DNA from: Bedellia somnulentella
Lineage: Eukaryota; Arthropoda; Insecta; Lepidoptera; Bedelliidae
Assembly: GCA_963576735.1 (NCBI GenBank)
Contig: OY755175.1
Span: 19,236,401 to 19,300,400, forward strand
DNA length: 64,000 nucleotides
Reading direction: 5' to 3'
Shown here: one piece after another, positions 10,130-21,234 of the stretch
Layout: each line of letters starts with the position of its first letter
Position numbering within the stretch: position 1 is the stretch's first letter
Made by a program: the position numbers and the translations under genes
The notes under the pieces: model-generated
Told to the model about the DNA's origin: nothing
Databases searched by the model: none
The model's input: the letters and a program-made list of their open reading frames with translations, nothing else

Positions 10130-11021
10130 TATGACAAATTAAATTATAAGTACACTACGTATTTGTTAACAACACAAATCAAATAAGTAATTAAACTTTT
10201 GTTCTTATTTGGAACTATTTCAAATTCTTTATCCACCATATTTATTTTGGTTAAATGCATTGGTGGATGAAGATGCAATTAATTGTAATTATAAGATTAA
10301 AGGAGTATATCAGTAATATATATGAATAATACCACTTTAATTTTTACACATTTTTAGACTACAATTCAAATTTGGAATTCTTCTATTTCTTATGCATTGA
10401 ATATATTAATACTAAGTGAATTATTAATCAATGTAGTCATTTATTCGCTGTAAATGTGGGTTACAAGGTGGTTGCAGCATATAAGTTATTGTTCCCTACA
10501 CATTTTGTTCTTCCAAGCTTACAACATAAGTCTTTACATTTTATTAATATAGGAATATGATTTTAAATTATAATAAAGACAAAAATAAAGAATGACTTAA
10601 CTAATTACATGTCACCCTAAGTTTAAAATGTCAATCTCACAGCTAAAACCATATTCAAATAAAATATAATAAAAACAATATCCTAATAGCCATTCAAGCA
10701 TTTCTTTTATTTTTTTTTTAATTTATTAAAACATAACAATTTTTTATTTATAGAATTTGCATTATAAATTCTACAAGCCATAATAAAAATAGTTTTGCTG
10801 CTTGAGGCTAATTAATAATTATAATGAGGTACATATAGTTTGTCTTTATTGAGATTTTGCAGACATTCAGAGTGAAATCTTAGGGGAGCGGATGTATAAT
10901 TATAGATTTCTCTCTTAACTAATAAAGCAGCTTCATAAATATAGGGGAACATAATAGAAGAATTATAATATAAAAAAAAAAAAATAATAATAAAAAGTGG
11001 GTGGCGAGAAACCATTTGAAA
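10130..11021. other. No gene seen
   Basis: Very AT-rich DNA with many A and T runs. No ORF, RNA gene or repeat family assigned. Confidence 0.5.
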
Positions 11022-13195
11022 GGTAAGTTTCTCTCGCTACCTATTTATTTAATGCAATGTAGTGATGGGTACGCTTCCCTCGCTTCTTATTTATTCTATA
11101 CAATGTAGTGACTGGTACGTTTCCTTCGCTACTTATTTATTTAATATAATCTAGTGATGGGTACGTTTCCCTCGCTTCTCATTTATTTTATACAATGTAG
11201 TGACTGGTACGTTTCCTTCGCTACTTATTTATTTAATATAATCTAGTGATGGGTACGTTTCCCTCGCTTCTCATTTATTTTATACAATGTAGTGACTGGT
11301 ACGTTTCCTTCGCTACTTATTTATTTAATATAATCTAGTGATGGGTACGTTTCCCTCGCTTCTCATTTATTTTATACAATGTAGTGACTGGTACGTTTCC
11401 TTCGCTACTTATTTATTTAATATAATCTAGTGATGGGTACGTTTCCCTCGCTTCTCATTTATTTTATACAATGTAGTGACTGGTACGTTTCCTTCGCTAC
11501 TTATTTATTTAATATAATCTAGTGATGGGTACGTTTCCCTCGCTTCTCATTTATTTTATACAATGTAGTGACTGGTACGTTTCCTTCGCTACTTATTTAT
11601 TTAATATAATCTAGTGATGGGTACGTTTCCCTCGCTTCTCATTTATTTTATACAATGTAGTGACTGGTACGTTTCCTTCGCTACTTATTTATTTAATATA
11701 ATCTAGTGATGGGTACGTTTCCCTCGCTTCTCTTTTATTTTATACAATGTAGTGACTGGTACGTTTCCTTCGCTACTTATTTATTTAATATAATCTAGTG
11801 ATGGGTACGTTTCCCTCGCTTCTCATTTATTTTATACAATGTAGTGACTGGTACGTTTCCTTCGCTACTTATTTATTTAATATAATCTAGTGATGGGTAC
11901 GTTTCCCTCGCTTCTCATTTATTTTATACAATGTAGTGACTGGTACGTTTCCTTCGCTACTTATTTATTTAATATAATCTAGTGATGGGTACGTTTCCCT
12001 CGCTTCTCATTTATTTTATACAATGTAGTGACTGGTACGTTTCCTTCGCTACTTATTTATTTAATATAATCTAGTGATGGGTACGTTTCCCTCGCTTCTC
12101 ATTTATTTTATACAATGTAGTGACTGGTACGTTTCCTTCGCTACTTATTTATTTAATATAATCTAGTGATGGGTACGTTTCCCTCGCTTCTCATTTATTT
12201 TATACAATGTAGTGACTGGTACGTTTCCTTCGCTACTTATTTATTTAATATAATCTAGTGATGGGTACGTTTCCCTCGCTTCTCATTTATTTTATACAAT
12301 GTAGTGACTGGTACGTTTCCTTCGCTACTTATTTATTTAATATAATCTAGTGATGGGTACGTTTCCCTCGCTTCTCTTTTATTTTATACAATGTAGTGAC
12401 TGGTACGTTTCCTTCGCTACTTATTTATTTAATATAATCTAGTGATGGGTAAGTTTCCCTCGCTTCTCATTTATTTTATACAATGTAGTGACTGGTACGT
12501 TTCCTTCGCTACTTATTTATTTAATATAATCTAGTGATGGGTACGTTTCCCTCGCTTCTCATTTATTTTATACAATGTAGTGACTGGTACGTTTCCTTCG
12601 CTACTTATTTATTTAATATAATCTAGTGATGGGTACGTTTCCCTCGCTTCTCATTTATTTTATACAATGTAGTGACTGGTACGTTTCCTTCGCTACTTAT
12701 TTATTTAATATAATCTAGTGATGGGTACGTTTCCCTCGCTTCTCATTTATTTTATACAATGTAGTGACTGGTACGTTTCCTTCGCTACTTATTTATTTAA
12801 TATAATCTAGTGATGGGTACGTTTCCCTCGCTTCTCATTTATTTTATACAATGTAGTGACTGGTACGTTTCCTTCGCTACTTATTTATTTAATATAATCT
12901 AGTGATGGGTAAGTTTCCCTCGCTTCTCATTTATTTTATACAATGTAGTGACTGGTACGTTTCCTTCGCTACTTATTTATTTAATATAATCTAGTGATGG
13001 GTACGTTTCCCTCGCTTCTTATTTATTTAATACAATCTAGTGACGGGTACGCTTCCCTCGCTTCTTATTTATTTTATACAATGTAGTGACCGGTACGTTT
13101 CCCTCGCTACTTATTTATTTAATACAATCTAGTGATGGGTACGCTTCCCTCGCTACTTATTTATTTAATGCAATGCAATGACGGGTAGAGAGAGT
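11022..13195. repeat. Satellite array, 92-bp unit made of two 46-bp halves
   Basis: About 23 tandem copies of a 92-bp unit. The unit is a dimer of related halves beginning gggtacgtttccctcgcttc and ggtacgtttccttcgctact; both end in AT-rich DNA with (c/g)tagtga. Successive gtacgtttccctcgc landmarks (for example 11161 and 11253) give the 92-bp period. Central units are almost identical; the first and last few diverge. Rare variants recur at whole-unit spacing (T at 11733 and 12377, seven units apart; A at 12452 and 12912, five units apart). Confidence 0.97.
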
Positions 13196-13730
13196 GTGTA
13201 TGAATATAACATAAACATGAACAATCACGCCGAATACATATGAATATATTATTTCTGTAGACCTATTTTATTCATTATAGTTGACGATTACTTGTTCAAA
13301 TAATAAGCTACTTAAGAAAATGAATGTATAAATACTAGTAGTTGAATTACATAACGATACTAATTTTATTTGAAAGGCTATAATTGCAACAACTAGTAAC
13401 TAATACTAAAAATATTGTAGGTACATTTTATTGCCAAGTAATTTGTTAGCTAAGAATGGTGACTGAATTGTTTTCTTGTTACCGAATTGTTTTTATATTT
13501 ACCTGCTTTTCTAATTATTATCATTACCGTTTTTTTTCTATTTATCTTGCTGGATCATTATGCGTCATTATTATCACTGTTGAAAAGATCATGAACTTCA
13601 TTTTATTTTAATTTATGTTTATTTGAGTAAGATTATTAACGTAAACGTCTGAATACATTAATATACTTTGCTACTTGCTTATGACATCTATGAAGAATAG
13701 TTTACGTTTCGGATATTTTAAACATTTCAG
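13196..13730. other. No gene seen; ends in a splice-acceptor-like site
   Basis: AT-rich DNA with no ORF. The last bases (attttaaacatttcag at 13715-13730) look like a polypyrimidine-poor 3' splice site for the segment that follows. Confidence 0.45.
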
Positions 13731-13877
13731 GTTGAATGTACAACGTCCGGAGACAAGTCTAGCATTCCAATTGGCAAGCCTCCAGGGCTTCTCGGTGCCA
13801 TAGACAATCTAAAACGAGGACTTGGAGAGGTCCGTCTTCGTCAGTTGACATCCAGTGATGAGGTTGTGCTGAAGTAG
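13731..13877 (+). CDS. Terminal-exon-like segment of an unknown gene (48 codons)
   Basis: Directly after a CAG acceptor-like site an open frame of 48 codons runs to TAG at 13875-13877. Its composition is gene-like, much less AT-rich than the surroundings. The peptide starts VECTTSGDKSSIPIGKPPG, goes on LLGAIDNLKRGLGEVRLRQ, and ends SSDEVVLK. About 70 bases after the stop come several overlapping AATAAA signals and an A-rich run (13948-13980), as at a transcript 3' end. Phase at the acceptor is assumed to be 0. I do not recognise the protein. It lies inside the mag insert, so it is probably a displaced fragment of a host gene; upstream exons are not visible. Confidence 0.5.
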   Translation, partial: VECTTSGDKSSIPIGKPPGLLGAIDNLKRGLGEVRLRQLTSSDEVVLK

Positions 13878-13980
13878 TATAGATGGGATCAGAAGCACAT
13901 CATTATTTTACCATCACAGAACTGGTTGAAGCTAAGTATAACTTTTAAATAAATAATAAATAAAAAAAAATAAAAATAAT

Positions 13981-15540
13981 TTATTTGCCAATACATGAGT
14001 ATAAATGGTGGTATATAAAATGAAGGCCTATGTATGTACTGCCAGTAAGGTGTGCAAACTTTTAAACATTAAAATTATTGATAATTTTTTGTTTACATAT
14101 CTTAAAACTACTATAATAACATTGTCTATCGTAATAAAAAAATAAATAAAAAATAAAACATTATTAAAATTTTGTAAGTCAATCAAGGCAACACATGTAC
14201 ACATATTCTAAATTTTGTTAAAATTAAAATGTCATAAAAAAAAAAAGAAAAAAAAAAAAAAGAGAAAAACATAGTTTAAATTTTTAAAGTCATATATTGC
14301 AATTTTTAATAAAGTCATCAATTATATAGAAACAGTTGTCCAACAGATAATTAAAAATGATAGTTTTATATTTATTGTATGTCAGTAATTTTGTCTCATC
14401 CTTTACTAGATTATACAGCTTGATCGCCATTTCATAACCGTTTCTCTGACAAATCGATGGACATTTAATATTTGGTTTAGTTAATTGTATTTTTTTTTGT
14501 GTTTTGCAGCTTGAGTATGTCTTAGACTGTGCTTTACTGAACAGTTATGTAAATTCTAGTTTAATTTAAATATTTCAACCCATTCAGATATGGTCAGCCT
14601 AAGTTCTATATGTTTCTTAATGCCTAATAATATTAGATGAAATAAGACCTTTAGATCTATTAGTTTCGAAGACATTTAACTCAGATTCATAAAATAAATC
14701 AACATGTGTGTTCGGGTTTTTGGTTACTTAGAATTTTGTTAGTTCATAAGTGTTACAGCTAAAAAAAAAAAAAAAAAGGGGCTACTTATATTATTCGGAA
14801 CATTAATAGCCACATTATTACTCTATTACACAGTTAATAAAATAAATAAAGCAAGGCCAATAACAGATGTTCACACATGCACAGAAAACATACCTTACAA
14901 TAATACAAATACAAACAATTTTAAGAGCAAATGCAAATAAAAAGACATCAACATCAATATTTAAAAAAAAAATGCCTTTACTCATTGTAATATATATAGA
15001 ACCAGTTTTTCACTTAACAAGGAATTTTCTTATGTTTTTAAAGAGTTATATATTTTACTTTAAAAGATTTGTTATGCTCATTTCTCAGATTTTATTTACA
15101 TTCTTCAGAAAAAAATTAAAGCTACTTTTAAACATATATTAGTTATAACATTTCCAAAAGCTCTTTTGCAAGGGAGTTTTCACAAATATTTACCAAAATA
15201 ATTATAGTACAATATTGGGTTTTTATAAAAAAAAAAAAAACTTGGTAAATAAACTAAATATTTATATAAATCGGAAGCTGTACTAGCAATCAAAATACAG
15301 CTATATGTTCTGTAAGCTTGTCGAATAAGTGTTCGCTGTCATGTATTAACCCTAAATCACTTGTTTTCGCAACTCTAGTTATCTGGATGTGTCTTAGACT
15401 ATTGTTATCTTAAATTTTCGTTTTATATAAAGATAAATTGCGAGTTAAAGTCACAAAACAAATAACTTTTTGAGACATTCAAATCGACCTTTTGATTTCA
15501 CATATCCTGGCAGGATCGCCAAATAATACTAACATACAAT
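13981..15540. other. No gene seen
   Basis: A/T-rich with long A runs (for example near 14235-14262, 14760-14778 and 15227-15240). The 91-codon ORF at 14867-15142 is Lys/Phe/Ile-rich with no recognisable domain and looks like chance in AT-rich DNA. Confidence 0.5.
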
Positions 15541-17775
15541 ATGTAATAGGAAGGGGGTGACCAGAGCCAAGGAATCATAAATTCCTCAGCTATTGATTTC
15601 ACAATAACTTTGAAAACTATCAAGATCGTTTTGAAGTTTGCGAACATCTGCTGGAGGCTGAATGCACTTAGCAGTTTTTATATCAACTGCATACAGGACT
15701 ATCTTAGTTTTCAAAGCATCTTTTATATATACCAATAGCTTTCAACTCACGTAACATTATAGGCTGGTCAATGCAGTCAAATCATTTTCATAGTCTGTGT
15801 ATAAACATTGACTTGAGCTCCAGCATCCATACAGCTACTTATACAGTCATACGTAATAACAAGATTAGATACTGTTGATCGTTTCCTAAAAAAAAAAAAA
15901 AACATGTTGTTCCTCACTAAACCAGAGCTCAAAGCTGAGTAGACCTGGTTTCAAACAATTCGCTCAAATACCTTAGCAAATAAGCATAGTTTTAGATAGG
16001 CCTGTAATTGTGGTAGTACAGATGATAGTCAAGATGGTAGTAAAGAAAACATTAGTATTTTATATCTAAAACTTCCTACTCTAAAATCCCCTCAATTATA
16101 TATATTTTTCTTTAAATTTTTGAAAGTTATAGCCATTTTAAAACTAGGATTAAAATAGTTTTAATTACATTAATTACAAAGTGTATACTATATCATACCT
16201 TTTCTTTATTTCCTACATCGACGAATATTCGTATTAGTATGACTTACATATAAACGGGACCCAACTACTAAGACTTCGCTGTTTGTTCCTCTGTCTTTAG
16301 GTAGTGTCTGATAAACTGGTATAGTCAAAATGTTGAAACTTTTACACAAACAACAAAATTGGAATAAAAAAAAAACTAACAGAACGGTTTAACCAAACAA
16401 TTTTAAATTTATAGTCAGCACAGAATTCTGTAAGTCATGTATGATCGTGGCTAGGACAAGTATACTGCATTAAATATTGATTTTAAGTACAGAAATATAA
16501 AAATTGATTCCGTCGATAAGTTCACTTTATTAGGGTTAACACTGGATACAAACCTAAATTAGAAAAAAAATAATAATATTGGTACGATGAGATTTAAATT
16601 GACTAGTTTTGCGTGCGGGTTAGCGGAAATAAAAAAAAAATACTACTGACTTGAGCACCGCTTTGTCACTGTACCATGCTTATGTAAATTCAAGGTTAAG
16701 TTACGGCGTCGTCTTTTGGGGTAATAGTACTGATGCACAAAACATTTATATTGCAAAAACGGTACTAAGAATTTTAGCAAACATAAAAATTCCAAACAGC
16801 TGTAGACCACACTTTAAGAATCTAAAAATTTCAACTCTTTGTTCTCTTTATATTTTGGAAAGCTGTAAATTAGTAAGAAAGCATCCACAATTTTAAAAAA
16901 AAAAAAACAATCTGACTATATTCGAAGATTCCCATTAAGATCCGGAAGGAATAAATTAATAGTACCGCCTTCAAGATTACAAATTCATTATACAAGTCCT
17001 CTCCCTATGTGCTGTAAAATATACAACCACCTTTCAAATTCATAGCTCAAGAATCTGACTACAAAACTTTTATAAAACTTTTAAGATTGTATTTAATAGA
17101 AAATTGTTTTTTTTTATAATTCTAAGGAATATTTTGATAATAATATTATCTAATGTGATAGTTTAAATAATTACCAGAATTTTAATTTATTTTATTTTAA
17201 TTTAATGTAATTTAATTTGATTGTTTTTATGGTTGTTTTATTGATAAATAGAAATTTGAATTTTATAAATGATTATGTTTCCTAATTTTTACTTAATCGT
17301 GTTTTGTGTTACCAAGTTTAATGTGTAGTAGTGTTAGATTTGATTAAAATGTAATAATAAATTTAGAAATGAGTATATTTTGCTATGCCCTTGCAGGGTA
17401 TACATGTAAAAATTTATGTACATTATGTCATGTAAATTGCGATGTGTAAAATGCTATAAAGATTTTGATTGTGTATCTGGGTAAGACCTAATAGGGCAAT
17501 TCTTACAATACTGTCATAAGCCGCTGACAGAATCAGGATATGTTAATGCTCTAGAAATTGATGATAGCTCTAGCAACCGTGACAGTGTAAATGAATAGTT
17601 TTAATTTAATTTAATTTTAAGCTTATAAATGTTAATGAAGTACATTAAGAGTATTAGTATAAGATTGCATAAGTCTTTTAGCGATATGCCCGCCTATTGT
17701 TTTCCTGTCTATTGTATTTCATTCTGCATATGTCCTTAAATTGTTTTGGTGTACAATAAAGTTTATTTTTATTAG
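15541..17775 (+). pseudogene. LINE (CR1/jockey-like) ORF2 remnant with inverted 5' part
   Basis: 15597-16000 encodes RT on the minus strand: a GAQVNVYT, FDCIDQP, LRELKAIGI series (palm motif around SKAFD) and a CIQPPADVRKLQNDLDSFQ segment. About 16470-17100 encodes the following part on the plus strand: KIDSVDKFTLLGLTLD, then YHAYVNSRLSYGVVFWG at 16651-16896, then a frameshifted C-terminal part with SGRNKLIVPP. The 3' end near 17750 reads gtgtacaataaagtttattt. Upstream RT inverted and downstream RT in sense is the arrangement left by twin priming during retrotransposition. A Rep-240 scrap sits at 15541-15596. Confidence 0.72.
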
Positions 17776-18338
17776 AATATTAAATTATGTTACACTTAAA
17801 CAGTATGTTATGATTATAATTAACGAATACCATTTGGTTGGCTCTCATTTGATTTTTGTATTACAGAATGTAATCGATAGGTAAGTGGTATTTGAATAAG
17901 GTGTGTAATAAGTAAGTTTCAGAATGTTAATTCTATATTTCTTATAAACATAGTCAACAGTAAATAATACTAACTTTTAATAGCAGTTAATAAGGATAAA
18001 GATTGATGATAATGATTTATTAGAATTTTTGAAATATTCTTGTAAGAAATTCCTGTAGTGTTTAAGTATTGCAATGTACAATTATTATTTTTGATTTTTC
18101 ATGCTATTTATTTTTGTATAAGTGCCGAATGTCATATTTTTCACAGCTCGATGCTCGCCTCAATGAAAAATAGTTGCTTATGCTTAAATGTTTTTAGATC
18201 AATACTAATCACAGCTCGATGCTCGCCTCAATGAAAATTAGTTGCTTATGCTTAAATGTTTTTAGATCAATACAAATAAAGTTTTGATAATGTGTCAAAA
18301 ACGTGCACCAGGAGGTAGCACATTGTCGGATGGCCGAA
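17776..18338. other. Right end of the insert with a 66-bp tandem duplication
   Basis: No gene. The block starting cacagctcgatgctcgcctc occurs twice (near 18141 and 18209). The 18-base string gccgaatgtcatattttt occurs at 18123-18140 and again across the right repeat junction at 18333-18350, a notable microhomology. Confidence 0.7.
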
Positions 18339-18558
18339 TGTCATATTTTTGTAAATTGGCAACACCGACAGCGTGCCTTCACCTGTCAATTTATGAATGT
18401 CAAGAGGAGTTTGATGGTTGTTTTTGGGGGGAGATGTGAGAGGATCTTTATGTTATCGATGCAACTGTTGAATCTTGTGATCAATGCTTGAATTAATGTA
18501 AATAGTAATTTAAGTTAGTAAAAGTATTTATATTAAGTATTAGTCGTTTTTCTTCAAA
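18339..18558. repeat. Right 220-bp direct repeat flanking the gag insert
   Basis: Second copy of 9517-9736 with one difference. Its last 16 bases belong to gag and run on directly into the gag coding frame at 18559. The gag frame read from the right enters the repeat and meets TAA at 18542-18540, so the visible gag end is created by the insertion. Confidence 0.93.
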
Positions 18559-19151
18559 ATACTATTTAGCGAACCTTCTTTTAGTTTTTCACTTTCCTGT
18601 TTTATGTTTTCCGAATACATCTGGGAAACAATTGCTGCTCGACAAATATCCATTGCTTTGTTTAAAGTCAAATCTTCTTCTCGTAATAATCGCTCCCGAA
18701 TACTTCCACTGTTCACGCCACAAACTAATCGATCTTTGATTAATCCATCGTTCAAAGCGCCGAACTCACAGGTCTCAGCTAATTTTTTTAATTCAAATAC
18801 ATATTGATCAATGAACTCATTTCCGTATTGATTTCGGGTAAAAAATTTATGTCTTTCGACGGTTATATTTTTCTTTACCTTAAAGTGTTGGTCAAGCTTA
18901 TCTAATACTTGCTTTTGTGTTGTAAATGTTATTTTATTAAGATCCAATATGTCTCGGCACTGCTCACCCAATATGTGAAGTAATATGTTTATTTTGGTCG
19001 TATCTGACTTCGTGCTCAATTCACAAGCCTCAAAATAAATTTGAACACCTTTCTTCCACCTTTCCCAATCATTCCACAATGAACCCGATGCCACATTATT
19101 GTATGATTGATCGAACACAAACGGTTTAGGCGGCGTCAGTACTGTTTCCAT
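18540..19151 (-). pseudogene. Gag capsid region (mag-like), truncated
   Basis: Starts at ATG 19151 (METVLTPPKPF) about 110 bp inside the 5' LTR, the first ATG after the primer-binding site. It carries the retrotransposon-gag signature (WNDWERWKKGVQIYFEA, later FFTRNQYGNEFIDQYVFELK and the conserved ICRAAIVSQ). In Ty3/Gypsy elements this protein forms the capsid that packages the RNA. It should continue into the zinc-knuckle/protease frame now at 9091-9516. Here it ends after 203 codons at a stop supplied by the 220-bp repeat, so the knuckles are lost. Confidence 0.92.
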
Positions 19152-19242
19152 TTTTAATAATGCACACTTCTCTTTCCTATTCTTTCACTTGTCACTAATA
19201 GTTTTCCAACACCTAATATTCACTAACGACTGTATAATTAAT

Positions 19243-19262
19243 ACCAATTACCGACTGCGCCA
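19243..19262 (-). promoter_or_regulatory. Primer-binding site of the mag-like element
   Basis: Directly after the 5' LTR on the minus strand comes TGGCGCAGTCGGTAATTGG. It begins with TGG, the complement of the CCA tail of a tRNA. The TGGCGCAGTCG start would fit a tRNA-Ser 3' end, but I cannot verify the tRNA identity. Confidence 0.75.
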
Positions 19263-19371
19263 TGTAAAATTAATTATAATATCATAGAGAGATCAGTAAA
19301 ACACCACATTCAGATCAAGACTGATTTATATATTTCTCCAGTGGGTAGATACAAATTAGCAATACATGACA
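19263..19371 (-). repeat. 5' LTR of the mag-like element
   Basis: 109 bp, identical to 4007-4115. On the minus strand it begins TGTCATGTATTGC and ends AATTTTACA. It supplies the promoter in family members. Full identity suggests a recent insertion, though 109 bp is a small sample. Confidence 0.93.
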
Positions 19372-19834
19372 ATACTAACTTATACTCACGCCCATTATTC
19401 CCAGCCAGAGAATATCGATCGCCACTTTGCACAACTAACTATTATTTTTAATCTATTAATTTTTAATCAGACGAAAATACTAACCATTTTTTTTAAATCT
19501 TATAGTAGATAAATCAAGAGGTATCCAAATGAAATGCCTTTATCCAATATGTAAATGTCAGACAACTCCTAACGCGACTCGTTGAAGAAAGAGGTAGAAA
19601 TGATAATAAGCATTTTTTGGGAATTCGCGAGCAGTTTGATCTGGCATGATTAATGGCCGACATGATTCCATTCAATATCCTAGAATTTCTCTGCCAATAT
19701 TATTAATAAGGTTTTATTCGAAAGTATAAAATTATATTTACATAGTATGAGTCTGCTCGCACAAAAAGTATGGTGACGTACAATTATCTATGCAAAAAAC
19801 ATGTATGTTATTTAGGAACTCTCGAGGACCACCG

Positions 19835-19950
19835 TGATAGCTCAATGAATAAGAACTTCCGTAGCTATGCAGACAGGCGTGGGTTGAAATCCAGAGTCAG
19901 GCCTAAACCAATTAGTCGTTTTTTAACATATATGTGTGGTTAAAGCATCT
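19835..19950 (+). repeat. SINE-T head, diverged
   Basis: tRNA-like start gaccaccgtgatagctcaat (A-box region), then a B-box-like gttgaaatcc and ggcctaaaccaatt. Only the first third of the SINE is present. Confidence 0.65.
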
Positions 19951-20039
19951 TGTGTAATATCCACTTTAGGAGCACTTAGTTATTTCAAGTACTTACATCT
20001 GTACTCATGTAGTTTATAGGTTTTTGTTGGCATTATTTC

Positions 20040-20312
20040 TTTAGCTCGCATGATTTATATGGAATGTAGAAGGTAATGTTAGTAGAGGACGACCTCGGAG
20101 GACACATTTAGATCAAATAGAAAATGTGCTCAAAAAGGCAGGTGTCCGAAGTATGAAGAATAAAAGAGCATGTATGAAAAGATTGATGGATGTGAATGAA
20201 GCTAGAGAGGTTTGCCAGGATCGTACAAAGTGGCGATCGATAGTCTCTGCCTACCCCAATAGGAACTAACGGCGTGAGAATATGTATGTATGTATGATTT
20301 ATATAAGATTAA
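20040..20312 (+). pseudogene. LINE-R ORF2 C-terminus and 3' end
   Basis: Plus-strand reading gives the Arg-rich SRGRPRRTHLDQIENVL motif, KRACMKRLMDVNEAREVCQD and RTKWRSIVSAYPN before a stop, then ggcgtgagaatatg and a (TATG)n tail. This is the end of an endonuclease/RT of a non-LTR element, truncated at the 5' side. The motif order matches 56318-56692. Confidence 0.85.
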
Positions 20313-20425
20313 TAATGATAAATATTCGAACGCCCATTTAAGGCAGATTATGGATTGCGCACTTGTAAATACCTGAAGACCTTTTACACCTAAAATCGTC
20401 GAATAAATGCTTCATTCATTTCATG

Positions 20426-20530
20426 ACTTTAGTTCCCATTGGGATAGGCAGAGAATATGATTCGTTTACATCCATAAATCCTTTCATACGTGCTCTTTGA
20501 CATAGTCAAGGCTCCTTGTTCTAATTTCTG
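20426..20530 (-). repeat. LINE-R 3'-end fragment
   Basis: Reverse complement of the LINE-R end: tagttcccattgggataggc, agagaatatgatt, then tttcatacgtgctctttga. Confidence 0.7.
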
Positions 20531-20799
20531 CATTATGATTAATAAAATCGTTTAGTCGGAAATAAAATATAATAGGCCATATTTATTTGACAGTCAAGCA
20601 AGATAAGTAGATAGTCCAAATTATTCTCTTTGGATTTCACCCGCACCCGCATAATGTGATAACCTTAAGTTTCGGTTCAAATACACGAATTTCAATCATG
20701 CAAAGGGCATAATGAATAATGATATGATCAATATTATTACGATTCGTTATACAGTTAATTTGTACTGTATAATCTATATTATAATGTGTAGTAGTGTAT

Positions 20800-21046
20800 T
20801 TTAGCTGGGCAAGTGTCGACTTTGGATAGCAGTACCACATTTCTTCTCGTGTGTGTTTAAAAGAGGCAGTTAATGGTATTGGGGCTTTTTAAGTGATTTT
20901 ATGGCGTTGCTGTTAGAGACTCATCACCGAAACCTTCGTTTTACAATGTTATCCCCACACAACTCCCAAAAGTGGCTGGGGCATTTCTTTTTCCGAAGCT
21001 CTGGCTAACACTTCTAGGGATTTATAGCCGTGAGTACATGTATGTC
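20800..21046 (+). repeat. Rep-240 copy, diverged
   Basis: Plus orientation: head gtgtcgactttggatagcag, ccacacaactcccaaaagtg in the middle, and tatagccgtgagtacatgta at the end. Confidence 0.75.
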
Positions 21047-21234
21047 TACTGTGTAGTGTCAGCTTAAAATACTTCTCTAGCTATCCCCTTTCGGAATTTT
21101 CGTTTACAAGAATTGATATAGACCAGACCAGACCAGATTATTTCCATTTGAATGTAGTTTGAATCAATGCAATATAAATTGTTTAATACAGGATTGTAAA
21201 ATTAAATTGTCGATATTATCTATTATTAACTAGA

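Larger units (their letters stand above)
9737..18338. other. 8.6-kb foreign insert inside mag gag
   Basis: Everything between the two 220-bp repeats. It contains a small minus-strand ORF (9890-10129), a 92-bp-unit satellite (11022-13195), a terminal-exon-like segment (13731-13877), simple A-rich DNA, a LINE copy with an inverted 5' part (15541-17775) and a 66-bp tandem duplication near 18141-18280. No terminal inverted repeats or transposase. The composition looks like ordinary host genomic DNA captured in one event. Confidence 0.75.
4002..19376 (-). mobile_element. Ty3/Gypsy (mag-like) LTR retrotransposon, nested and broken
   Basis: One insertion bounded by two identical 109-bp LTRs (4007-4115 and 19263-19371) and flanked by the direct repeat ATACT (4002-4006, 19372-19376). 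On the minus strand the order is LTR, primer-binding site, gag, zinc knuckle and protease, reverse transcriptase, RNase H, integrase, polypurine tract, LTR. This is Ty3/Gypsy order with no env. Without the piggyBac element and the gag insert the element would be about 4.5 kb. That size and the very short LTRs fit the mag clade known from Bombyx. It cannot be active: besides the two insertions it has an in-frame TGA in RT and a one-base frameshift in integrase. Confidence 0.93.

Noticed and set aside
11022..13195. Tandem array as a CRISPR-like repeat-spacer array
   Set aside because: There are no unique spacers; the whole 92-bp unit is repeated, and the genome is eukaryotic. It is a satellite.
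9517..18558. The two 220-bp repeats as LTRs of a second LTR retrotransposon
   Set aside because: They include pieces of the surrounding mag gag, do not end TG...CA, are not followed by a primer-binding site or polypurine tract, and no gag or pol lies between them.
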